From contig NZ_JRHO01000005.1 in NCBI RefSeq assembly GCF_000765475.1, positions 62,001-126,000 on the forward strand: DNA of 64,000 bases. The letters are read 5' to 3'. This document shows positions 56,397-63,952 of this stretch, one piece after another. Within the stretch, counting starts at the first letter, position 1. Each line of letters opens with the position of its first letter. The DNA is from Methanococcoides methylutens. GTDB lineage: Archaea; Halobacteriota; Methanosarcinia; Methanosarcinales; Methanosarcinaceae. Below the pieces are notes generated by a model, which was not told where the DNA came from, did not search any database, and worked only from the letters and a program-made list of their open reading frames with translations. The position numbers were made by a program, and so were the translations under genes.

Positions 56397-57767
56397 TTAT
56401 TCGATGCCACAGTATTCACTAACCTCTGCAAAAATGCCTTTGTAGAGGGTCATATATTCGTCTGTGGGTCTCATCTCATATTCCGACTTTACATTGTAAC
56501 ATTCTCTGAAAGGCTTACCTTCCGGAGCATGTGCCAGCAAGTTCTCATATTTTTTGTATATTTTTCGGACAGCTTCATCTGCTTCTGCAAGTGACAGGTT
56601 TGTGGCCATGTGTGCAACTTCTCCCATGAATCGGGATTCAAGTCCTGTGGAGTGGTCTGCACCTGCTCCGCGAGCCCCTACCGGTCCTATTAGCATGTCC
56701 CTTCCGGAAACAGTATCTCCAATGGCCTGTGCAGCGGTCTCATAGAACATCATGTCAGTGCAGCATCCTGCAAGGTTCCAGTAATATCGTGCTGTGTAGT
56801 GGTGCATGTTGCGTGAGACTGCAATAGAAGATATGTTAGATCCCCACATGATTTCCTTTGTTGAGGATGAATTTGTATTCACATGCACGGCACCTGACAC
56901 GTGCACACTTGCACCGGTGAGTATCTTCGACTGGATGGTCTCTGCTACATCAACGATAGCAAGTCCTTCAGGTGTGCCTATACCTGTTCCTCCAAAGACT
57001 GGACATTGTCCGCTCAGGAAATGATTGCCATGTTCAAGGTGGAATATGGACTTGTAGAATGTCTCATAGTCAGTTTTAAGCTCATCCAGCTGATATACTT
57101 CCTGAACATCTGCACTGGAATAAAGTTCATCAGAAGATACCAGCATATATGCTGGCGAGATTGTTGGTGTTCCCGGCCCCATCAATGCAAGGCCTTCACG
57201 TCCTGCAAGTTTTGTTGCAAGCCTCTCCTCTCTCGCTTCTTTTAGGGCGGCAAGCATCTCGAAAGGTGTTTTACCGCGTATTCCTTTTCCCCCCATCTTT
57301 TCCAGGGCGCCTGCATAGAGACCCTGCACTATGGGCTCCATGGCTGAGCTTAAGTGAACTTCAAGGAAGTTCTCCTCGGAAACCGTACCTCCCATGGGAC
57401 CCCCGATTATGACTGGTGGTTCAGAGTCCATTGTGTATCTGAATGGAACTATGACCTTTTCCTTCAGCCTTCCGATCTCAAGCATCTCGGAGGTGTTCAG
57501 GGCTTTGATGATATCCTCTTCGTCTATCTTTATTGTTTTCTTGGTGTCGATACAATAGATTCCCTGGGATGTCAAAAGCTGGACCGCAGCTTCAAATACC
57601 GAGTCTGCAAGGCTCGTATCAGTTGGTACGATACTCTCGCCATCATATTTGATATCATATTCCTCTGCCAGTTCCTGTGATCTCATAAACACTTCCATGT
57701 CATGTTTTTCTTCGGCCTTTTCTTCCCCTGTGGTGGCATATTTGAGGTATTTGTAGATATTGTTCAT
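56397..57767 (-). CDS. MtmB-family methyltransferase homologue lacking the pyrrolysine codon
   Basis: A 456-residue homologue of monomethylamine:corrinoid methyltransferase MtmB (usually 458), recognised by GIYCIDTKKTIK, GGPMGGTVSEENF, LAGREGLALMGPGTP, FGGTGIGTPE and APEGKPFRECYNVK. The frame is uninterrupted. By alignment to MtmB from memory, the pyrrolysine position (202 in MtmB) is Met196 here, encoded by ATG (57182-57180). The Glu at MtmB 229 is kept (Glu223), but positions 259 and 333 appear to be Gly and aromatic instead of Glu and Gln. A different substrate or chemistry is likely. AGGAG precedes ATG 57767. No corrinoid protein gene is adjacent. It leads a three-gene operon. Confidence 0.85.
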   Translation of the reverse strand: MNNIYKYLKYATTGEEKAEEKHDMEVFMRSQELAEEYDIKYDGESIVPTDTSLADSVFEAAVQLLTSQGIYCIDTKKTIKIDEEDIIKALNTSEMLEIGRLKEKVIVPFRYTMDSEPPVIIGGPMGGTVSEENFLEVHLSSAMEPIVQGLYAGALEKMGGKGIRGKTPFEMLAALKEAREERLATKLAGREGLALMGPGTPTISPAYMLVSSDELYSSADVQEVYQLDELKTDYETFYKSIFHLEHGNHFLSGQCPVFGGTGIGTPEGLAIVDVAETIQSKILTGASVHVSGAVHVNTNSSSTKEIMWGSNISSIAVSRNMHHYTARYYWNLAGCCTDMMFYETAAQAIGDTVSGRDMLIGPVGARGAGADHSTGLESRFMGEVAHMATNLSLAEADEAVRKIYKKYENLLAHAPEGKPFRECYNVKSEYEMRPTDEYMTLYKGIFAEVSEYCGIE

Positions 57768-57886
57768 AATATTGACTCCTTTGTTTTTCATTCGTGGTTT
57801 TATTTTTGTTTTATGACAATTCCATGCAAATGCAGTATATACCTTAATTGACATGGAACTTCTTATATAGTTTTCCATTTTTTCCG

Positions 57887-57982
57887 CTTTGTCCGAAAAA
57901 TCGATTTGTCCGAATATTCAAACTTTTGTCCGAATATTCATGTTTTTGTCCGATAATTCACATTTTTGACCGAAAAATGATT
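57887..57982. repeat. 20-bp repeat cluster A (five units)
   Basis: Five direct copies of TTTGTCCGAAAAATCGA / TTTGTCCGAATATTCA / TTTTGTCCGATAATTCA-type units, with the last reading TTTTGACCGAAAAATGA. The G of GTCC or GACC is at 57891, 57908, 57928, 57948 and 57968, so spacing is 17 and then 20 bases. Read toward the mtmB-like gene, the cluster ends in TTTTTCGGACAAAGCG about 120 bases before that gene. The rest of the 435-base gap 57768-58202 holds promoter-like AT-rich sequence; TAATTGACATGGAA at 57845-57858 recurs near cluster D. Confidence 0.85.
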
Positions 57983-58202
57983 CAAATAGATGCAAAGTTG
58001 TTGATGTTTTCCCATGGAGATTACCAAAACCAGGATCACATCCAGTTGACAAAAGTCCGTTAGCTCCTACTCTTATATTCTACATTTTTTAAGCAAATGC
58101 GCTATTGGTTCAACATCTATATTCACACAGTTAACATATTTATCCGATGTATTCATATACACCCAATTAAAATATATTGTCAATGTTGGGGAGTTGTAAT
58201 AG

Positions 58203-59636
58203 ATGCAAATAAAATCATACCGTATATTTTGCATTGCAATGGTAATTGGTTTTTTGACTATGGTCACAGGTAGTGCGGTGGCAGATACGATTATTGTCGG
58301 CGATAGTGGGATTGCAGATTATACTACCATACAAGCAGCCATCGACGCTGCAAACAATGGTGATACTATCCTTGTTAATCCTGGGAAGTATTCAGAAAAC
58401 GTTGATGTAGATAAGGAGTTAACAATAATAGCAGAATCTGGAAATCCAGATGATACGACTGTTCAAGCCGTAAACCCAGATGATCCTGTATTTCATGTAA
58501 CTGTAAATAACGTGACAATCAGCGGATTTAATGTGACAGGTGCTAATGGCACTGAAAAAAACAGTCCTGCCTATGGAATATATCTTGAGGGTGCTCCTCA
58601 ATTTGTTATCGCTAATGATGGCGAAGTCCAGAGTTGTATCATTACTAACAATAGATTGTTCAACAATAGCATAGGTGTCTGTTTGGAGGACTCCAGCAAC
58701 AATATACTGAGTAATAATACTGCATCAGGCAACGATTTTGCCATTTTTTTGTCGAGTTCCAACAACAGTGAACTGAGCAATAATGATGTGGTGAACAACT
58801 ATGGTGGCATTGCTATGCTTGGAGGCTCTAATAACACATTTAACAATAACAACATTTCGAACAACAGTTATGGTATTGTTTTGGTCATTTATAGCAACAA
58901 CAATACGTTTATCAATAACAGAGCTTCGGACAACGAATATGGTATCTACATTAGAGAAGCCTCAAATCTCACGCTTATAAATAACACTGCAAGCTTCAAC
59001 AAACGTGACGGTATCTACCTTGATCGTTCCTATTACAATGTGCTGGAAGGCAACACAGCAAATTCAAACGGAGAACATGGAATCTATCTTAATGATTTTT
59101 CCTGGGGCAATTATCTGGGAAACAACACTGCTTCGAATAATGAGCATGGCATCCTGTTGTATTATTACAGCGACCATAACTCATTGATCAATAATACTGT
59201 AAATTCGAACGAACAATATGGTATCTATCTGAATGAAACCAGTAACAACAGTATCGAGGGAAACACTGCAAACTCGAACAAAGTGCATGGGATATACCTG
59301 AAGTCTTCCACATTTAACATCATCATTAATAATACTGCAAACTTGAATGGCTATCACGGCATCAATCTCAATCAATCCAATAATAAAAGAGTGAATACCA
59401 ATGTCGTAACACACGATTTCAAATATTGCAAGTTCCTTGAAGATTCCAGTAACAATAACACTGTGAGTGGAAATTATTTGATTGACAATGGCAAAGGTCT
59501 CGTTGCAAATGTTTCTGAAAATAACATTGGTATCAACTATATCAACGATAGGGGAATTGCTGAAATGCCTTTCATCAGTTCCGTGTTGACCTTGATCATG
59601 TTGGGAATTGCATTTATGATTATGAGAAGAGAATGA
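58203..59636 (+). CDS. Secreted NosD-like right-handed beta-helix protein
   Basis: A 477-residue exported protein. A signal peptide (1-27, ending AVADT) is followed by the NosD/pectate-lyase-type entry DYTTIQAAIDAANNGDTILV. About twelve beta-helix turns follow, with repeated GIYL and NNT/NNS motifs (SNNTFNNNNISNNSYGI, SNNSIEGNTANSNKVHGIYL). A C-terminal membrane anchor (SVLTLIMLGIAFMIM) with RRE ends the protein. The Asn-rich turns form internal ladders. Such proteins in Methanosarcinales are surface adhesins or carbohydrate-binding proteins. ATG 58203 follows TTGGGGAG. The neighbouring repeats may regulate it; that is inference. Confidence 0.85.
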   Translation: MQIKSYRIFCIAMVIGFLTMVTGSAVADTIIVGDSGIADYTTIQAAIDAANNGDTILVNPGKYSENVDVDKELTIIAESGNPDDTTVQAVNPDDPVFHVTVNNVTISGFNVTGANGTEKNSPAYGIYLEGAPQFVIANDGEVQSCIITNNRLFNNSIGVCLEDSSNNILSNNTASGNDFAIFLSSSNNSELSNNDVVNNYGGIAMLGGSNNTFNNNNISNNSYGIVLVIYSNNNTFINNRASDNEYGIYIREASNLTLINNTASFNKRDGIYLDRSYYNVLEGNTANSNGEHGIYLNDFSWGNYLGNNTASNNEHGILLYYYSDHNSLINNTVNSNEQYGIYLNETSNNSIEGNTANSNKVHGIYLKSSTFNIIINNTANLNGYHGINLNQSNNKRVNTNVVTHDFKYCKFLEDSSNNNTVSGNYLIDNGKGLVANVSENNIGINYINDRGIAEMPFISSVLTLIMLGIAFMIMRRE

Positions 59637-59706
59637 GATGTGTCGGGCTTAATTAAAAAACTGTTGAGAGGGTGACAGTTAAAACAAGGGAGATTGGCGT
59701 TTTTAC

Positions 59707-59768
59707 TTTTTGACCGAAAATTTATGTTGTTGTCCGATAAATACCCTATTTTTCGGACAAAGCAGATT
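59707..59768. repeat. 20-bp repeat cluster B
   Basis: Two direct units (TTTTGACCGAAAATTTATG at 59708 and TTGTCCGATAAATACCC at 59730) 20 bases apart, followed by the inverted unit ATTTTTCGGACAAAGC (59748-59763). TTGTCCGA and TCGGACAA form an eight-base stem with a 15-base loop. It lies between the convergent ends of the beta-helix and zinc-ribbon genes. Confidence 0.8.
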
Positions 59769-59813
59769 TGACGTTGAGTTATGTGCTTTAGTAGTGGTTG
59801 TTGAACATAAATA

Positions 59814-60305
59814 TTATTGGTGACCGAGAGCCTGTAAGAGTCTATCTATTACATCAGGATCCATTTGCTTCAGAGATTCACCGTCATTGACAACCTTGTG
59901 AGTGAACTCTTCAATGTCTGATTCAGAGAGTATATCAGGTTCTTTTTCCTTCTGTTTATCGACTAACTGCTGGGCTTTTGTTTCATGATATTCCTGGACT
60001 GCGTCATACAGTTCATCATCAATTTTACCGATCAATGAAATAACCGCATCATACCGTGTTTCTATCGATTGGTCAAACAATTTATGCATCATTACGGCTT
60101 TGGCTTCCAGTTCAATTTTGTTTTGCACATTTTCTTTTTCATCGTTTCGTGGCCTGTTCCAGTAGGACGATTTACATTTGGGACATACACGCGGTTCTTT
60201 GGGAGATGAGGATTTCCACTCATAGTTACATCGATAACAGTGATTGCCCTTTATCCAGACATTATATCCTTCTTCACTTAATTTTATGAAGTCAATGTTG
60301 CTCAT
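59814..60305 (-). CDS. Zinc-ribbon protein of unknown function
   Basis: A 163-residue soluble protein. Residues 21-42 carry a zinc ribbon (HCYRCNYEWKSSSPKEPRVC, then PKCKSSYWNRP). The remainder is helical and charged (EAKAVMMHKLFDQSIETRYD and KAQQLVDKQKEKEPDI). Similar N-terminal ribbons occur in small archaeal proteins that bind nucleic acid or partner with regulators, but I cannot assign one. No ribosome-binding site precedes ATG 60305. It is flanked by repeat cluster B at its 3' end and a transposase upstream, so it is part of the accessory region. Confidence 0.65.
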   Translation of the reverse strand: MSNIDFIKLSEEGYNVWIKGNHCYRCNYEWKSSSPKEPRVCPKCKSSYWNRPRNDEKENVQNKIELEAKAVMMHKLFDQSIETRYDAVISLIGKIDDELYDAVQEYHETKAQQLVDKQKEKEPDILSESDIEEFTHKVVNDGESLKQMDPDVIDRLLQALGHQ

Positions 60306-60500
60306 ACTACTATGTTCATTTTAAGGATATATACCATTTACGGATATATTATTTTTCAAATCCGTGTTTAGATTGCGATTTTACCCAATTACATGTCAGA
60401 ATGTTTTGAAAAGTAAACCTTATATTTGAGTACGTACTACCAATAACTATGCCTGATAGTAATATATTATTAGGTATAGTCGATTTATCGATGATTATTT

Positions 60501-60505
60501 AGGAG
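60501..60505 (+). promoter_or_regulatory. Ribosome-binding site deciding the transposase start
   Basis: AGGAG seven bases before ATG 60512. The in-frame TTG at 60635, the first start after the TAG codon, has no such site. This places translation initiation upstream of the TAG. Confidence 0.7.
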
Positions 60506-60511
60506 ATAAAT

Positions 60512-62065
60512 ATGATGGATGAAAAACATTCAAAAAAGAATACAATTAAACATGAACAAGGTAAACTAAAACCAATCCCAAAGTAGAAAAGTTCGAGTGG
60601 AACTGAATGTGATAACGATATCGCAATTGATCCATTGGAATCTATAAAAAGCAATCTTGGGGAGATTGTGGAAGAGTGCATGGAACATTTCATGGAAATC
60701 GGTTCACAATACCCACAAGAACTCATTGAAAATAATGAAATGATTAACGGTCATCAAAATGCTGCCTCCAGAAAAAGATCTATTGACCAAAGAAGAAAAA
60801 TGAAAGGATTGTTACTTGCAAAAAAGAAGAATGTAAGTGAAACAAAGTCTGGTTGGATAGTAAAAGGCAGCCATGGGTCCAAGCATTTAGTTACCATCAA
60901 TTCTGAAGGGCACTATTCATGTAGCTGTGAAGATTTTCGAAATAGCAATTACGTATGTAAACACATACATGCAGTAAGAGCAGTAGAAAGTGGAATTATT
61001 CTCCCATCTATATCAACATTGGAAAAACAATTGAATAGCCTGCGTCCACACATAAAGGAGTGCACACAAAACTGGTCTGCGTACACCAATGCACAGAGTT
61101 CCGAAGAAAGACTGCTTTTTGAAATCTTGAAAAACATATGTTCAATGATCATAGAACCCACTGAGAAAAAACGTGGAAGACCAACCATCCCAATTCAGGA
61201 TGCTATTATTGCAATGGTATGTAAGGTATATAGTATGAAATCGGGGAGACGTGCGGAACATGATATTGAAATTGCATATGAAAAAGGATACATAAGTCGG
61301 AAACTGCGTCATACTACAGTATCAGATTATATGATAAAGCCCGAGATGACATCAATATTAACAGCATTGATTGAACTCGTGAGTACACCATTTATCAACA
61401 TTGAAACAACATTTGCAATGGATTCATCAGGATTTTCCACAAAAAAACACGAGCCTTGGAAACAATTTAAGTATGGAATAGAAACCAAGAAACGAAAATG
61501 GTTGAAAGCTCATATAAATGTCGGCGTTAAGACAAATATCATAGCAGCAGTAGCCATAACTGATAGTAATGAAACAGACCAGAATAAATTTGAACAACTA
61601 TTCACTGCCACTTTAGAAAATTTCCATGTTGATGAACAAATGGCAGATGGTGCATACTGTACTCGAGACATCTTTGAAGCAATTGATGGAAGTGGAGCCA
61701 AACCTTTCATCCCGTTCTCAGATCATTCAACAGGTAACCCCAAGGGTGTCTGGGTATGGACAGAGATGTATGAGCTTTTCCAGCAAAACAAAATAGAGTT
61801 TCTCAAGCATTATCACAAAAGGAACAACGTAGAAACCACATTTCATATGCTAAAATCTAAATTTGGTGAAACACTAAAAAGCACATCTGAAAGTGGACAG
61901 GTCAACGAAATTCTCTGTAAGATCCTTTGTCACAATATCTGTGTGTTCATTCACGAACTCTATGAATTAAATGTGTCAATTGATGATCTGTTCGAAAAAA
62001 AGCAGAGTATGCCATTCATGCATGTTGTTAATAATAAGGGAATACATGTGAGCTATTCTCACTAA
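60512..62065 (+). CDS. SWIM zinc-finger DDE transposase with in-frame UAG codon
   Basis: Transposase of the IS4/IS5-like DDE superfamily, 517 residues when read through. Codon 25 is TAG (60584-60586), inside a Lys/Ser-rich N-terminus (KLKPIPK before it, KSSSGTECDND after it). A SWIM zinc finger (YSCSCEDFRNSNYVCKHIHA, about 125-145) probably binds DNA. A charged middle part and the RNase H-like core follow: TTFAMDSSGFS, QMADGAYCTRDIF and NNVETTFHMLKSKFGETL supply the expected D, D, E. Start at ATG 60512 because of AGGAG. I found no clear terminal inverted repeats, so it may be a degraded or domesticated element. Without readthrough only 24 residues would be made. Confidence 0.82.
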
Positions 62066-62077
62066 CATTATTTCTTG

Positions 62078-62106
62078 AAATGAATCACGCTGAAGGTGAT
62101 TCATTT
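62078..62106 (+). terminator. Hairpin after the transposase
   Basis: AAATGAATCAC and GTGATTCATTT form a perfect eleven-base stem with a seven-base loop, followed by AATTCGCTTTTTAATTTG. Confidence 0.7.
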
Positions 62107-62218
62107 AATTCGCTTTTTAATTTGAATTTGGATTAACAACAAGCATTACGTCATGCGAACCTACCATTTTTCCTAAGAGCTATAGCCAAAAACATAGGGC
62201 AAATATTGGTATTTCTTA

Positions 62219-62330
62219 GCTTGTCCGAAAATTCGGGTTGTTGTCCGAAAAATCGATTTGTCCGATAATTCACATTTTTGTCCGAAAAATCGTATTTTTG
62301 ACCGATAAATACACGATTTTTGGTCAAAGC
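62219..62330. repeat. 20-bp repeat cluster C (five direct units plus one inverted)
   Basis: GTCC or GACC at 62223, 62243, 62260, 62280 and 62300: spacing 20, 17, 20 and 20 bases. The block GTCCGAAAAATCGATTTGTCC is identical to that of cluster A. The last direct unit reads TTGACCGATAAATACAC and faces the inverted TTTTTGGTCAAAGCG (62317-62331), keeping the pairing with the altered bases. The cluster ends about 45 bases before the serpin start and just before its TATA box. The rest of the 311-base gap 62066-62376 holds the terminator and AT-rich sequence. Confidence 0.85.
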
Positions 62331-62347
62331 GAAAAGCATCATAAAAA

Positions 62348-62354
62348 CTTTATA
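62348..62354 (+). promoter_or_regulatory. TATA element of the serpin gene; probable leaderless transcript
   Basis: CTTTATA lies about 25 bases before ATG 62377, and no ribosome-binding site is present, so the transcript probably starts at or near the start codon. The repeat hairpin of cluster C sits directly upstream. Confidence 0.45.
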
Positions 62355-62376
62355 CCCGTAACATTTACTAAATATT

Positions 62377-63657
62377 ATGGGAACGCTAAAAATTACAATA
62401 TTAGTTTCATTATGCATAATTTCATCGCTTTTTCTAGGTTGTGTTGAAGATTCAACTGTAAGTACAAATGCTACATTAAATACAGAATCAGTCGATGATT
62501 ATGATATTGCAGCTGCAAACAATGCTTTTGCTTTTGATATGTATTCAATGATTAAGAATGAAGATGAAAATATCTTCTTTTCACCATACAGCATCTTCAC
62601 CGCGATGGCTATTTGCTATGATGGTGCTGAAGGTTCCACAAAAGAGCAAATCTCAAATGTGTTTTACTATCCTCTCAGCAAACCTGTTCTCGAAATAAGT
62701 TCAAAAGAGATGATAGATACAATCAATTCTGACAATGATAACTATGATCTTAATACGGCAAATGCTCTCTGGATACGAAAGAATTATCCTTTAAATAAAC
62801 AGTTTGAATATAACTTGAATGCCTATTATGATGGAAAAGTAACAAATGTAGATTTTAGCAATGAACCAGAAAAGTCTAAAGACACCATCAATGAATGGGT
62901 TTCAACAAACACCAATGGCAAGATCGAGGACATAATTTCGGATGAAATGATAGATCCCCACAACACAGCCATGATCATTACAAATGCAATTTACTTTAAA
63001 GGAAAATGGGTCAATGAGTTTGACGTAGGCGATACCCACAAGGAACTATTCTATAAGTCATCTTCAGACAAAGAAGGAACTCTCATAGATATGATGTATG
63101 CAAGGTAGTATTTTAATTACAGTGAAAACGACGATGCAAAAATAGTAGAACTGCCTTACAAGGGTAAAGATCTATGTATGTATATTGTTCTTCCTAAAGA
63201 GAATAATATTGGAGATTTTGAAAACAGATTTGTGCTTTCTGATTATAATAAACTCAAGTCAACTATAGATTTCGAAAAGGATGTAAGGATCTGGTTACCC
63301 AAATTCAAATTTGATACAAAAACTGAATTATCAAATACACTGAGAGATATGGGAATGGCAGAAGCTTTTACGGACAACGCAAATTTCTCAAGTATTTATG
63401 ATAGCCAGAAGGTGTCAGATGATTACGGTTTGTCCATAGATGATGTGGTTCATCAGACATTTATCGAAGTGAATGAAAAGGGCACTGAGGCAGGAGCAGC
63501 GACTGCTATTGAAGCAGTTGACAGTGCACATATGCCAGGACAAATAATGGAATTCAAGGCCGATCATCCTTTCATGTTCTTTATTGAAGATAAGAGAACA
63601 GGATGTATCCTCTTCATGGGAAAAGTCGAGAATCCTGAATATGAGGAAATGTCATAA
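62377..63657 (+). CDS. Secreted serpin with in-frame UAG codon
   Basis: A serine protease inhibitor family protein, 426 residues when read through. The N-terminal signal ends in a lipobox-like LFLGC, so it may be a lipoprotein. Serpin landmarks are FFSPYSIFTAMAICYDGAEG, TNAIYFKGKW, KIVELPYKGKDLCMYIVLP, the hinge VNEKGTEAGAATA and the closing DHPFMFFIEDKRTGCILFMG. TAG at 63106-63108 (codon 244) lies between IDMMYAR and YFNYSEND, a variable spot in serpins, and the frame continues exactly. The small-residue hinge is that of inhibitory serpins; the reactive P1 is uncertain. I infer UAG translation; a recent pseudogene is the alternative. Confidence 0.88.
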
Positions 63658-63665
63658 TGACATTT
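63647..63665 (+). terminator. Hairpin at the serpin stop
   Basis: AAATGTCA and TGACATTT form an eight-base stem with the TAA stop as loop, followed by TCTCAATATAATTTTC. It marks 63657 as the gene end. Confidence 0.55.
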
Positions 63666-63712
63666 TCTCAATATAATTTTCATCTTCAGTCTAAGATCAT
63701 CATTCCTTCACT

Positions 63713-63790
63713 AATTGACCGAATAATACTGATTTTGTCCGAATATTCATGATTCTGTCCGATAAATACCCTCTTTTTCGGACAAAGCGC
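63713..63790. repeat. 20-bp repeat cluster D
   Basis: Three direct units with GACC at 63717 and GTCC at 63737 and 63757 (20-base spacing), then the inverted unit CTTTTTCGGACAAAGCGC (63773-63790). TGTCCGA pairs with TCGGACA. TAATTGACATGGAA (63811-63824) follows about 20 bases later; the same 14 bases lie beside cluster A. The rest of 63666-63952 is AT-rich leader of the next gene. Confidence 0.82.
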
Positions 63791-63952
63791 ATTTTTTCAG
63801 CTTCTAACCATAATTGACATGGAAAACTCTTCTGTTATTATGCCTGGTTATTTGATATTTTTAACAGGTGGATGAAAAACGCAGAATACTTTCACCCCGC
63901 TTGGCAGTCCTTAATATATTCAGAAGTAATACTGGTAATTGAGGTGAAATAT

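Noticed and set aside
60430-62150. Complete insertion sequence with terminal inverted repeats
   Set aside because: I looked for matching inverted ends and target duplications around the transposase and found none that I could defend.
62377-63657. Calling the serpin a pseudogene
   Set aside because: Only one TAG interrupts it, the frame is otherwise perfect and functional hinge residues lie downstream; two other genes show the same pattern.
57887-63790. CRISPR array
   Set aside because: The units are contiguous at 17-20 bases with no unique spacers and no cas genes; the 20-bp units themselves diverge.
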